A stretch of DNA of 44,613 bases, from the NCBI GenBank assembly GCA_016929695.1, contig JAFGII010000064.1, positions 1-44,613 of the forward strand, given 5' to 3'. Positions 23,570 to 33,049 of this stretch are shown here, piece after piece. Position numbers and translations under genes: made by a program. The notes below the pieces were generated by a model. It searched no databases and was not told the origin of the DNA. It saw nothing but the letters and a program-made list of their open reading frames with translations. The stretch comes from Ignavibacteria bacterium (GTDB lineage: Bacteria > Bacteroidota > Ignavibacteria > Tepidaquicellales > Tepidaquicellaceae). The stretch's first letter is position 1; every line of letters begins with the position of its first letter.

Positions 23570-25927
23570 TCAGATTTTTTTCAGTTTAAAATAAAAAGTT
23601 GTTCCTATTCCCTCCTCGCTGTTAACTTCAAGACTTGAATTGTGCATTCTGATAAACTCTTTACAAAGAATCAGACCCAACCCCGCACCCTTTTCATTTT
23701 TTGTACCTAAAGTAATACGGGGTTCATAAATATTAAAAAGGTTTTCGACAACTTCCGGTTTCATACCAATACCCGTATCACTTACCGATATTTCATAATA
23801 TTTTCCTTTTTCTTCCGAACTCAGTACTATACTGTCTCCTTCATTGGAAAATTTTATTGAATTTGACAGGAGGTTCTGCATAACCGAACGGAGCATATTT
23901 TCATCTCCCTGCACATAATATCCCTGTTTGATTTCGTTTTTAACGGTAATATTTTTAGAATCGGCTTCCTGCTTAAGGATGTTCCTTGCATTTTCCGAGA
24001 CAGCCTTCAAATCAATTTTTTCGGGAATGAATAATATTTTACCTGTACTTATTTTCGACCATTGTAAAAGATTCTCGGTTAAATTATATACTGATTTTAA
24101 TGATGAATTAATAATTTTTATATATTTGTATATATCATCCCTGTTTAATATACCGTATTCATTTTCCAGTACCGAAGAGAAACCAAGCAGACCTGTAAGA
24201 GGTTTCCTGAGGTCATCAGTTACAATAGATAAGTACCTTTCATTGTTTTTAATTGATTTATAAAGTTCATTTTCTAATTGCTGTAATTTGATTTCCGATT
24301 CGGTTTTTTCCGTTACATCACAGGATATACCGTTTAGAATTAATATTTTCCCTTCTTCATTTGTTACCGGTTTTATTTTCGAATTAATGTATTTTACTTT
24401 TCCCGAAGGTAATATAATACGGTGCATTACTTCCTCTGTCTTGCCTTTCATTATATTTTCCCGGGCATTTTCTATTATCACCCTGTCTTCTTCAGGAATT
24501 AAATTTATGAAATACTGTTTATTTTTACTTTTCTGTGCAGAACGGATTTCAAATATACTGTTTATCTCTTCGGAGGTTTTTAATTTTCTCTCTGCCATAT
24601 TATATTCCCAGTGACCGTAATTAACTACTTGATTAGCATAATCCAGTTTTTCAACTGCTGATTTTAATTCTTTTTCAGCATTTATATAATCTGAAATATT
24701 TGTTAATATACCCAGAACTTTTTTTACTTCTCCTGTATCATTCATTTCCAATACCGTTATATGTTCACGCATCCATTTGTATTCTTTCTTTCCTTTGACT
24801 CTTAATCTTATTTCGGAAACTAACATTTCATCGCCGGAAATATTGTGTAATTTTCCTAAGGTTTCACTGTTATACTTTTTAATATCAAAGGGATGAAGGA
24901 AATTTACGGGTAAAATATTTTTTTGATTTTTTAATTCCTTTTTTAAATAGCCGAGAATTGGTGTAATTTTGTTGTTTATGTATATGTTTTTTTTCTTCAC
25001 ATAATCATAGATATAAATTATCCCGGGCGATGTGTCAAATATTTTCCTCAGTAAATTTTCTTTCTCAATTAATTCTGCTTTTGTACTGATAATATCGGTC
25101 CGGTCATTAAATACCGCGAGTAATGAAGGTTTACCTCTGAAAGTGATTACATCTGCCGAGATTTGTCCGGTAAATTCTTTGTTTCCGAATTTAATTTTGA
25201 TGTTTTCATTATTGATTTTACTCCTGTTTCTTATGTGTTCAGATAGGTTACTTCGTGTTTCTGTATCAAGTTTTAGCCCGAGTTCATCAATTGTCCTGTT
25301 ATTTATAATCCCTGCTTTTAATCCCGTAATTTTTTTAAATAATTTGTTTACTTTCTTTATCTTCTTTGTTTTCAAATCAATAATCAAAATTACCGAAGCA
25401 GATTTTTCTGAAATATATCCATTTTCTTTTTCGTACTCCGTTATTTTATCTTCCAGTTTTACTTTTTCAGTTATATCTTCCGTTATTCTGATTAAATAAT
25501 TCGGTTTTCTGCTCATAATCTGCAGAGGAATTTTTAAAGTGCGGAACCATTTTTCTTCTGAGGTATCAGTAAAAATAATTTTATCCACCGATTCCGAGGT
25601 TTTGCCGCTCTTTATTATTTTATCATCCTGTATTTTTATCTCAGTTGTAATTTCCTTGCGTGTTAACTTCTTCCCTGTTATGCTTTTTAATTTATTTTCC
25701 GTAATTGCATCCTGCTCTTTGCACATATCGTTCCGGTAAATGTATTTCCCCGATTTAACATCTTTCACGCATATGCTGAGCGGAAATGTGCTGAGAATTG
25801 CTTTAAGAAAGGTATTTTCTTTTTTGAAGTAAATATTTTTTTTCGATTCTCCCGTATTTTCCCCCGCGGTTTTTGATTTATCGGATTTTATTCTCATTTT
25901 GGATTTTTCAGCTGCGGCTGATTGCAT
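23570..25927 (-). CDS. PAS-rich sensor histidine kinase with Asp instead of the phospho-acceptor His
   Basis: 785 residues with no membrane segment, so cytoplasmic. Four PAS-like domains are arranged at about 38-155, 170-285, 290-420 and 430-545. A dimerisation helix (HisKA-like, about 555-625) and an HATPase domain (about 665-785) follow. The ATPase boxes are intact: Asn-Leu-Leu-Ser-Asn-Ser-Ile-Lys (N-box), Asp-Thr-Gly-Ile-Gly-Met (G1) and Gly-Ala-Gly-Leu-Gly-Leu (G2). The H-box reads Val-Thr-Asp571-Asp-Leu-Arg-Lys-Pro-Leu, so the usual His is Asp (codon GAT at 24215-24217; CAT would be a His). It overlaps the hybrid kinase gene upstream by 20 bases if the first Met is used; Met11 (25897) would avoid that. 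The DUF2203 gene follows. Confidence 0.88.
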   Translation of the reverse strand: MQSAAAEKSKMRIKSDKSKTAGENTGESKKNIYFKKENTFLKAILSTFPLSICVKDVKSGKYIYRNDMCKEQDAITENKLKSITGKKLTRKEITTEIKIQDDKIIKSGKTSESVDKIIFTDTSEEKWFRTLKIPLQIMSRKPNYLIRITEDITEKVKLEDKITEYEKENGYISEKSASVILIIDLKTKKIKKVNKLFKKITGLKAGIINNRTIDELGLKLDTETRSNLSEHIRNRSKINNENIKIKFGNKEFTGQISADVITFRGKPSLLAVFNDRTDIISTKAELIEKENLLRKIFDTSPGIIYIYDYVKKKNIYINNKITPILGYLKKELKNQKNILPVNFLHPFDIKKYNSETLGKLHNISGDEMLVSEIRLRVKGKKEYKWMREHITVLEMNDTGEVKKVLGILTNISDYINAEKELKSAVEKLDYANQVVNYGHWEYNMAERKLKTSEEINSIFEIRSAQKSKNKQYFINLIPEEDRVIIENARENIMKGKTEEVMHRIILPSGKVKYINSKIKPVTNEEGKILILNGISCDVTEKTESEIKLQQLENELYKSIKNNERYLSIVTDDLRKPLTGLLGFSSVLENEYGILNRDDIYKYIKIINSSLKSVYNLTENLLQWSKISTGKILFIPEKIDLKAVSENARNILKQEADSKNITVKNEIKQGYYVQGDENMLRSVMQNLLSNSIKFSNEGDSIVLSSEEKGKYYEISVSDTGIGMKPEVVENLFNIYEPRITLGTKNEKGAGLGLILCKEFIRMHNSSLEVNSEEGIGTTFYFKLKKI

Positions 25928-28088
25928 TTGTTATTGTATTGATAAGTATGTCCTTTTCGAAAGGTTTACTTATGTGGTCAATACATCCGGCATTTAATAT
26001 TGCCTCTCTTTCATTTTTCAGGGCATATGCGGTTACGGCAATAACAGGAGTATTCTCGTATTTGATGTTATTTCTGAGAATTTTCAGTAAGTCCAGCCCT
26101 GTTTCGCCGCTACCGAGATTTATATCGAGCAGTATTAAATCGTATTGATTTATTCCTATCAGTGACAGAGCATCATTCAGATTTTTCGCTATATCAATAT
26201 TAAAAAGGTCTTTCAGTATTATTTTTACAAGTAACTGACAGTTGTAATCGTCTTCAACATACAGTAATTTGTAATCCATTGAATGAGGATATATAGAAGT
26301 AAGTTCGGATGTATATTGACTCATATCATCAGATTCAACAATGGTATGCGGGATAAATAATTTAAAGGTTGTTCCGCTGCCTTCTTCGGAATTGAAATCA
26401 ATATACCCGCCGAGAATTTTTAGATATTTCCGTGCTATCGTGAGTCCTAATCCGAGTCCTTCGAACTTTCTGCCCCATCCTTCACTTAACTGCCTGAAAG
26501 ATTCAAATATTTGTTTCTTCTGATTATCGGGAATTCCTATTCCGGTATCTTTTACCGTTATTTGTGACCATTCCGAATTTTCTATGATAATTTTTTCCGC
26601 TTCAATCGTTACACCTCCTGAATTTGTGTATTTTATCGCATTGCTCACCATATTATTCATTATGGATTTAAGCATTTTCTTGTCAGTAAATATTTCTATT
26701 GGTTTTCCGATTCGCACTTCAAATTTCAGTTTCTTTTCAGCGGCAGATGGCAGATATATATTTTGAACGCCAAGCAGTATTTCGTTAAGATTGAATGTCT
26801 CTCTTGATACTTCAAGGTTGCCGGATTCAATACGCGAAAGGTCAATAATCTGGTTTAACGTCTCGAGTAATTTATTACCGCTTGCATTTATTATCGAAGC
26901 AAATTCAATGGTGTCTTTGTCAAACTGGTCGTGCATTAAATAATTTGAAAGTCCGAGTATGCTGTTTAGAGGCGTTCTAATCTCGTGGCTGATATTTGAA
27001 AGAAAATTTGATTTTAACCTGTTTAATTCTTCGGCTTTTTCTTTTGCGTATATGGTTTCTTCATCTGATTTTTTCCTGTCGGTTATGTCAATTAATAAAC
27101 AGAAAGCACCAGAATAATTTCCGGTTTTATCATACCGGGGATTAGCGCTTATTGAAAATATTCTTTTCTCGCCGCCGAATTTCTTAATCTCAATTTCATA
27201 AAAGCTTTTCTTGCCTTTTTTCCTTTCTTCATTGTAATGCAGTATTATCTTCAACTGGTCAGGCTCTATGAAGTCCCTCAGATTTCTTCCCAATAACCCT
27301 TCAGGAGGTGAACCGAACATTTCTTCCGCTGAAGGATTCGTTAATATAAAAGTATCATTTGAATCAGTTACTATCATTCCTTCGGATAAACTGTCAAAAA
27401 GATTTTTGAACAGTTCGCTGCTTTTCTTTGAACTTTCTTCCTTGATTTTTCTTTCAGATATTTCAAGAGAAATTAATATCAGGTCGGCAATAAAATTAAA
27501 GAAATACTCATCTTCAATATCCCATATTCTTGATTCCTTTTTTACCTCACACCTTAATAAACCTATCAGTTTTCCATATCGCCTCAGTGCCAGGTCAAAT
27601 ATGGATTGTGTTCCCCTTTTCCTGAAATAATTTTTTAAAAAATCGTTAAGCGTTAAATCTTTCCATATATTAGAAGATCTTATTAAACGGTGTATTTCTA
27701 TTACACCAAGATAATTCCCTGCTTCCGATATCTTTATTTTCTCATTCCCTGAATGCTCTCCTGTATCTGTATCAAAATAATCTTTGCACATAAGATAAGT
27801 CCCGTCTCTGTCAATAAACCATAAACCGCATCCTGTAATACCGGAAGCCTTCACGCATTCCTCAAGATATTTCTTTATTGTTCTGTTGAAATCCTTAATT
27901 CCGTGCAGCGAAAGTTCATTCATTATTTTATTATATCTCGAACCTGAAGCATACACGGCACTGTCTTTGGTGAGAATATGCGGCTCATATTCAATTTCGA
28001 GTTCGTAACCGCTTGATTTTAAAACTTCTTTGATATTTTCTAAATACCCGGCATTATTATTCCCAACCAGCAATTTTATTCTTTCCAT
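25908..28088 (-). CDS. Hybrid histidine kinase/response regulator (GAF-PAS-HisKA-HATPase-REC)
   Basis: 726 residues, cytoplasmic. Residues 1-40 resemble the first third of a receiver domain (Leu-Leu-Val-Gly-Asn-Asn-Asn..., then Lys-Ser-Ser-Gly-Tyr-Glu) but lack the acidic pair. Then come a GAF-like domain (about 60-210) and a PAS domain (about 225-340). HisKA follows with phospho-acceptor His368 in Ser-His-Glu-Ile-Arg-Thr-Pro-Leu, then an HATPase domain (about 460-580) with Asp-Thr-Gly-Ile-Gly-Ile and Gly-Leu-Gly-Leu-Gly-Leu. The C-terminal REC domain (about 608-722) has phospho-Asp655, the acidic pair after Tyr-Val-Glu and Lys708. It is therefore a complete hybrid kinase and the first gene of a unit with the His-lacking PAS kinase and DUF2203. 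Output from its REC must pass to a partner not seen here. Confidence 0.93.
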   Translation of the reverse strand: MERIKLLVGNNNAGYLENIKEVLKSSGYELEIEYEPHILTKDSAVYASGSRYNKIMNELSLHGIKDFNRTIKKYLEECVKASGITGCGLWFIDRDGTYLMCKDYFDTDTGEHSGNEKIKISEAGNYLGVIEIHRLIRSSNIWKDLTLNDFLKNYFRKRGTQSIFDLALRRYGKLIGLLRCEVKKESRIWDIEDEYFFNFIADLILISLEISERKIKEESSKKSSELFKNLFDSLSEGMIVTDSNDTFILTNPSAEEMFGSPPEGLLGRNLRDFIEPDQLKIILHYNEERKKGKKSFYEIEIKKFGGEKRIFSISANPRYDKTGNYSGAFCLLIDITDRKKSDEETIYAKEKAEELNRLKSNFLSNISHEIRTPLNSILGLSNYLMHDQFDKDTIEFASIINASGNKLLETLNQIIDLSRIESGNLEVSRETFNLNEILLGVQNIYLPSAAEKKLKFEVRIGKPIEIFTDKKMLKSIMNNMVSNAIKYTNSGGVTIEAEKIIIENSEWSQITVKDTGIGIPDNQKKQIFESFRQLSEGWGRKFEGLGLGLTIARKYLKILGGYIDFNSEEGSGTTFKLFIPHTIVESDDMSQYTSELTSIYPHSMDYKLLYVEDDYNCQLLVKIILKDLFNIDIAKNLNDALSLIGINQYDLILLDINLGSGETGLDLLKILRNNIKYENTPVIAVTAYALKNEREAILNAGCIDHISKPFEKDILINTITNAISRS

Positions 28089-28248
28089 CTGAATTGAAAA
28101 GTTAAAAAATAAGATTAAACCTTACTAAATAATAAATAATATGCAAATATTCAATGCAATAGATATATCACAATAATTGAAATTGACAGATTTATTGTAA
28201 ATTAATTTAATCCTTATATATATAATCTTGTGTTAAATTATAAAGAAT

Positions 28249-28269
28249 TTCCCGGTAACAATCCGGGAA
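28249..28269. promoter_or_regulatory. Hairpin in the divergent gap upstream of the lipoprotein gene
   Basis: TTCCCGG and CCGGGAA form a 7-bp stem around TAACAAT within a 294-base AT-rich gap between divergent genes. It lies about 115 bases before the lipoprotein gene start and is followed by GGAGCGTG. It may belong to a 5' leader; no known riboswitch fold is recognised. Confidence 0.35.
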
Positions 28270-28382
28270 GGAGCGTGTAATTCCCTAATTTTATAGACTT
28301 TGAAATCACTTGCAAATTCTTAAAATAGGAATTATTTTGCTTAAGGAACAATTCAATTTAACAAAATGATAATATTCGTTAA

Positions 28383-30008
28383 ATGTTGAATAAAATGAAA
28401 CGACCAATTTCAAAGAATAAAATAATTTTTTATATAAATATTTTTTTGGTTGTATTATTATTTTTTATTTCAAGTTGTGAAATTAAGCAGGCAACTGCCC
28501 CTAACTGGCTGGTAGATGCTAATTTACCTTTAACAGATAAATATCAAACTCTCCTGGAAATATTAGAAGATGACTCTAATATTTATGTTGATTCTTTAGA
28601 CAACGTAATTTTTTCCAACGAGTCGAATTCAAGTCAGAAATATCAAAAGGATATTAAAATTAACGGTCAGCCGAATACTGCAATAAATTTGACTACTCAG
28701 GTTCCGGATACAAATTTATATCTTCAATTTGATGATTCATCTTTTGTAACGGTTATTGATTTTGAACCGTCAGACCCCCCGGGACTGCTGACTCTGAATT
28801 TTAATCCTGCTCCGGGACAGGTACCTTACAATGTTAATTTAACAATCACGAATTTATTCAATCTTTCAACCGGTAATCCGTGCAATGTAACTAAATCAAT
28901 ATCCACCGGTACTGTTACCGAGAACATTGACTTAAGTCAATACAGACTGGTGAACTCTGTTCCGACAAATTTGTTAAATTTCCGCATAAGTACAACTTCT
29001 TCCCAGTTTTTACTGACTACTTTTTCATACAGTATTAATAACGTCCTTATTAAATATGCCTCAGGGAGAATAAAACCGGTTAATCTCGGTGTCAGGGATA
29101 CTATGTTGATTAAACCTTTCGGAGACTATAATTTCATCGGAGGTGTACTCAATTTCAACAGAGTTAATGAAGAAAGAACCTATCTCGTGGTAAAGAGGAT
29201 AAAAGGTTCCTATCAGACTGATATTAAAAATATAATGTTTGATGGAATTAACGCAAACGGCAGAAGAGTAAAATTTAAATATTTAAGATATGACACCGCA
29301 GGTGCACCGCCCCAGCCGATTGATTCAGTTTTCAATTTAAGATTGCCGGCAGGTCTTGATTCTATGATTTATTATGTAAATCCGAATAACAGTAATGTAC
29401 TGCAGTTTTTTAATAATTTACCGCAAAATATATTTTTAACAAGAAATACAATCATTAATTCGAATTACGGAGAAGGTGTCATAGATAATTCTGACAGTAT
29501 TTCAATATATTTATCCATTGAGGTTCCGCTTCACTTCAGTATCATAGAACCTCCGACACTTAAAGATACAATTTATAAAAGAATAACAGGTGAAAATGCA
29601 AGGGAAAAACTTCAGAATTGCAAAAATGTTGATGCCACACTGTACATAACAAACGGACTCCCCCTTTACAGCACTGTAAGAATGTATATACTTGATACAA
29701 ACGGCTCGATATTATTCTCCTTGATTGACGTAGTTACTCCTTATCAGGGAGATTCGGTTTATGTGCCCCCTGCTCCGGTTGACCAGAACGGTTATGTGCT
29801 CACTCCTGTCCGCCATCAGTACAATGGTGTAATTGACAGTGTTAATGTATTGAAGTTACTTGATATGCATAAAATAGCATATCAGTACGAATTATATACT
29901 GACCCGAACATTCCGCCCACTATAGACGGAAGGGTCAGAGCAAGAGGAGGTGATTTCTTCAGACATTTAAGTTTCGGAACATTTAGATATTTTATTAATA
30001 ATAATTAA
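28383..30008 (+). CDS. Large lipoprotein of unknown function
   Basis: 541 residues. The N-terminus has a lipoprotein signal with lipobox Ile-Ser-Ser-Cys (Cys about residue 32); the start may be Met1 (28383) or Met5 (28395), both AT-rich starts without a clear ribosome-binding site. The mature part is beta-rich and full of Asn, Ser, Thr and Pro, with no recognised domain. It looks like repeated strands of an extracellular beta-sandwich or solenoid (for example LVVKRIKGSYQTDIKNIMFD). It lies 5 bases upstream of the DUF5723 outer-membrane protein gene. The pair probably forms an outer-membrane complex: surface lipoprotein plus barrel. Confidence 0.65.
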   Translation: MLNKMKRPISKNKIIFYINIFLVVLLFFISSCEIKQATAPNWLVDANLPLTDKYQTLLEILEDDSNIYVDSLDNVIFSNESNSSQKYQKDIKINGQPNTAINLTTQVPDTNLYLQFDDSSFVTVIDFEPSDPPGLLTLNFNPAPGQVPYNVNLTITNLFNLSTGNPCNVTKSISTGTVTENIDLSQYRLVNSVPTNLLNFRISTTSSQFLLTTFSYSINNVLIKYASGRIKPVNLGVRDTMLIKPFGDYNFIGGVLNFNRVNEERTYLVVKRIKGSYQTDIKNIMFDGINANGRRVKFKYLRYDTAGAPPQPIDSVFNLRLPAGLDSMIYYVNPNNSNVLQFFNNLPQNIFLTRNTIINSNYGEGVIDNSDSISIYLSIEVPLHFSIIEPPTLKDTIYKRITGENAREKLQNCKNVDATLYITNGLPLYSTVRMYILDTNGSILFSLIDVVTPYQGDSVYVPPAPVDQNGYVLTPVRHQYNGVIDSVNVLKLLDMHKIAYQYELYTDPNIPPTIDGRVRARGGDFFRHLSFGTFRYFINNN

Positions 30009-30013
30009 AATTA

Positions 30014-31435
30014 TTGAGTCTGAATAAGGGATTGAATGTAAAAATATTGGTGTTTTTGTTCGTGGTTCTTATAGTTACGGGGCAACTCTACCCTCAGTAT
30101 CACTTCAATGTTAAAAGTTTTTCTTTAGGAAGAACATCTGTCTCCAATATGTATGCAACCGATGCATTCAATAATAATCCCGCTAATATTCAAAGACAGC
30201 GTTATACTGAAAATGCCAGATTCCACCTGAATGCACTGACGGGCGGAGGATATATGTGGCACAGCAATTATTTTGATTTACCGTTTTATAATGAATATTT
30301 TGTTGATAACGAAAATAAAATACTTTCCGATGCAGATAAATTAAATCTTATTGAAAAAGCCCACAACAGCGAAACCAGTTTTATGCATTCCTGGAATATG
30401 CTGTCTTTCGTATTTAATACAAAGAAAGCGGGAACATTCGGTATTTCCGTTGATGACCGCAGTTGGGGAAATTTCCTTGCAAATAAGGATTTTCTTGATT
30501 TAATATTTTTCGGAAATATGAAAGAAAGAACTTATGATTTGTCGGGAACAGATTTTCATGCTTCCATAATAAGACAAATTAACATATCCTATGCAAATAA
30601 AATTAAATCACCTGACAGAAGAAAATACGGAGATTTCTATTACGGGTTTTCAGTAAAACCAATGCTTGGTCTTTATTACGCCGAACTCGACAATAATAAT
30701 TTTTCATTATATACAAACGACTCAAACAGACTGTTTCCAAACGGTACTGCGGATATTTATTACTCGGGTTTAGTAACAAGCCCGAAACAAAAATTAAAAT
30801 TAGGCGGAGGTCCTGCAGGATTTGGTTGGGGATTTGATTTAGGTATGGGTATGAAATTCAAAAATCTGTTCAACCTCGGTACTTTTGATTTTGGACTTAG
30901 TTTAGTTGACCTTGGTTATATAAACTGGTATAAAAATGCCGGACAGTACCTTTACAACGGAGGATATGTTATAACAGATATTACGGAAGAAGCACAACTT
31001 GATTCACTCATAAATTTACTTGAGGGAAATAAGGTAGATGACGGCTTTACACGTATTTTGCCTCTGGTAGTAAAATTCGGATTCACATACAGACTCTGCC
31101 TAAAAGACAGAAATCAACCTCCTCAGCCGGGAAAAGAAAAACTTGAATTGATAGGCATTTCCGTGGAATATATACAGGGACTTACAAAAGTAAGCGGCGG
31201 CTGCACAAATCCTATGCTTGCCGTGGGAACGGAAATAAATCCCTGGCGATTTTTATCAACCAGACTGGGACTGTCCTGGGGCGGAAGGGAGAAATTTTCG
31301 GTGAGTGCCGGATTGGGATTTGACTTTGGTCCGGTAATAATAGACGTAGGGACTTACAATATTCAAAGCATATATCAACCCACAACTTCTTCAAAAGTAT
31401 CCGCAGGAGCAGCGATAAAATTCAGAATATATTAA
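30014..31435 (+). CDS. DUF5723-like outer-membrane protein
   Basis: 473 residues. The start is the TTG at 30014, 5 bases after the previous stop; an upstream in-frame stop and no ATG within the signal peptide leave no better choice. Signal peptide to about residue 30 (LVFLFVVLIVTGQLYPQ). The mature part has the DUF5723-like start, with Ser-Leu-Gly-Arg-Thr-Ser-Val and Asn-Asn-Pro-Ala-Asn, followed by many transmembrane-strand-like repeats (KFGFTYRLCL, VSAGLGFDFGPV), ending Ala-Gly-Ala-Ala-Ile-Lys-Phe-Arg-Ile-Tyr. The terminal aromatic fits BAM-inserted barrels. The function of the family is unknown. Its stop shares bases with the convergent OsmC stop. Confidence 0.65.
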   Translation: MSLNKGLNVKILVFLFVVLIVTGQLYPQYHFNVKSFSLGRTSVSNMYATDAFNNNPANIQRQRYTENARFHLNALTGGGYMWHSNYFDLPFYNEYFVDNENKILSDADKLNLIEKAHNSETSFMHSWNMLSFVFNTKKAGTFGISVDDRSWGNFLANKDFLDLIFFGNMKERTYDLSGTDFHASIIRQINISYANKIKSPDRRKYGDFYYGFSVKPMLGLYYAELDNNNFSLYTNDSNRLFPNGTADIYYSGLVTSPKQKLKLGGGPAGFGWGFDLGMGMKFKNLFNLGTFDFGLSLVDLGYINWYKNAGQYLYNGGYVITDITEEAQLDSLINLLEGNKVDDGFTRILPLVVKFGFTYRLCLKDRNQPPQPGKEKLELIGISVEYIQGLTKVSGGCTNPMLAVGTEINPWRFLSTRLGLSWGGREKFSVSAGLGFDFGPVIIDVGTYNIQSIYQPTTSSKVSAGAAIKFRIY

Positions 31436-31875
31436 ACTTTTACTGCTTCGCTTATTTTATCATTTATCTCTAACACATATCTTAAATCTATAACCTGTTT
31501 ATATACTGCAGATACTCCGCAATATTTATCAAGAGATAATGTCACTGCCTTTTCAACTTTATCGAGAGGAATATCATTGCCAGTAAATTGATAATACAGT
31601 ACAATCTTATTATATTTTTTAGGATGTTCATCATTCAGTTCACCTTCTATCTTAAGATTAAATTCGTCAAAATCTATTCTCATCTTTTTCAGCAATGATA
31701 CAACGTCCATTCCCGTACAACCTGCAAGAGAGGCAAGCATCAATGGCTTCGGAGACGGTCCAAGTCCCTGACCACCGACTTCTTTACCCGCATCAACGGT
31801 AATTATATGTCCGCCGATTTCGATATCGAAACTCATTCCTTTTGTATATAAAGCTTTAACCGTATTGGTTTTCAT
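31432..31875 (-). CDS. osmC: OsmC family peroxide/thiol-disulfide protein
   Basis: 147 residues. Two conserved Cys: Cys in Leu-Ala-Gly-Cys-Thr-Gly-Met-Asp-Val-Val and Cys in Asp-Lys-Tyr-Cys-Gly-Val-Ser-Ala-Val, the peroxidatic and resolving Cys of OsmC. The YhfA/OsmC-like branch also reduces organic hydroperoxides. The gene lies about 80 bases downstream of acr3 and is plausibly the last gene of the arsenic cluster, where it could counter the oxidative stress that arsenite causes or handle thiol adducts. Its stop codon overlaps that of the convergent DUF5723 gene. Confidence 0.88.
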   Translation of the reverse strand: MKTNTVKALYTKGMSFDIEIGGHIITVDAGKEVGGQGLGPSPKPLMLASLAGCTGMDVVSLLKKMRIDFDEFNLKIEGELNDEHPKKYNKIVLYYQFTGNDIPLDKVEKAVTLSLDKYCGVSAVYKQVIDLRYVLEINDKISEAVKV

Positions 31876-31957
31876 ATTAATCTTGTTATATTTGAAATTA
31901 ATTAAAATAAAATATTCTTTTGGTGCAATTCTGATTTATCTGCTGACTAATAACTAA

Positions 31958-33040
31958 TTAAGGACATATATCGGGCGGCTTAATTGTTTCCTCTTCTACT
32001 TTGCCAAAATATTTCTTCTGGAACCACAGAGCAACATTTACAAGCGAAATTAAAACAGGCACTTCCACGAGCGGTCCAATTACCGCTGCGAACGCCTCGC
32101 CTGAATTTATTGTAAATACCGCCACTGCTACCGCAATTGCAAGTTCAAAGTTATTACTTGCCGCTGTAAATGCCAAAGTGGTTGTTTTTGAATAATCGGC
32201 TCCGATTTTCTTTCCCATATAGAAAGAAACAAGAAACATTAAAATAAAATAAATAATTAACGGAATTGCAATCCTGATAACATCTAACGGTAACTGAATT
32301 ATTTTTTCGCCTTTATACGAGAACATTACTACTATAGTAAACAGCAGTGCAATTAATGTAATCGGGTTTATTTTAGGTATGAATTTCTTATGATACCAGT
32401 CTTTATCTTTAATTTTTATCAGTGCAAATCTCGTTATTATCCCAGCGATAAAAGGAATTCCCAGATAAATGAAAACGCTTTCTGCAATCTGCCCGATTGT
32501 AATATCAACAGTGAACGTCTGTAATCCGAGCCACGAAGGAAGTATAGTCAAAAACACATAAGCATAAACGGAAAAAAACAGAACTTGAAAAACGGAATTA
32601 AATGCAACGAGTCCCGCTGCATATTCGGTGTCACCTTTCGCTAGTTCATTCCAGACAATCACCATAGCAATACATCTTGCAAGACCTATTAATATTAATC
32701 CTGCCATATAATGCGGATAATCCTGCAAAAATATTACCGCAAGAAAGAACATAAGCAAAGGACCTATAATCCAGTTTTGAACAAGAGAAAGAATTAAAAC
32801 TTTTATGTTTCTGAAAACGTCACCCAGTTCTTCATACCTGACTTTCGCAAGAGGAGGATACATCATTAGTATTAATCCTATTGCAAGAGGAATATTCGTT
32901 GTTCCGCTCTGAAATTTTGCCCAGAAATCAATTATATCCGGATATAAATATCCTGAAAATACTCCGGTTAACATTGCAAGAAAAATCCATAATGTCAGAT
33001 ACCTGTCAAGAAAAGAAAGTTTTTTTGTCAGTTTTTCCAT
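31958..33040 (-). CDS. acr3: ACR3-type arsenite efflux transporter
   Basis: 360 residues, ten predicted membrane segments (BART superfamily). The key segment is [15 protein letters not shown] (about residues 119-133), which carries the conserved Cys needed for As(III) transport. [10 protein letters not shown] at the start is also typical. It exports arsenite (and perhaps antimonite) with the proton motive force. The gene begins 10 bases after the stop of the YeeE/YedE pair, so it belongs to the same operon. Both arsC, its electron donor and arsM lie upstream in the same direction. Confidence 0.96.
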   Translation of the reverse strand: MEKLTKKLSFLDRYLTLWIFLAMLTGVFSGYLYPDIIDFWAKFQSGTTNIPLAIGLILMMYPPLAKVRYEELGDVFRNIKVLILSLVQNWIIGPLLMFFLAVIFLQDYPHYMAGLILIGLARCIAMVIVWNELAKGDTEYAAGLVAFNSVFQVLFFSVYAYVFLTILPSWLGLQTFTVDITIGQIAESVFIYLGIPFIAGIITRFALIKIKDKDWYHKKFIPKINPITLIALLFTIVVMFSYKGEKIIQLPLDVIRIAIPLIIYFILMFLVSFYMGKKIGADYSKTTTLAFTAASNNFELAIAVAVAVFTINSGEAFAAVIGPLVEVPVLISLVNVALWFQKKYFGKVEEETIKPPDICP

Positions 33041-33049
33041 AAATACTGC

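Noticed and set aside
24288-24614. Plus-strand membrane-like open frames opposite the kinase genes
   Set aside because: They are antisense shadows of AT-rich kinase coding sequence with no ribosome-binding site or plausible domain.
28089-28382. Riboswitch upstream of the lipoprotein gene
   Set aside because: Only one simple hairpin is seen; no known aptamer pattern is recognised.
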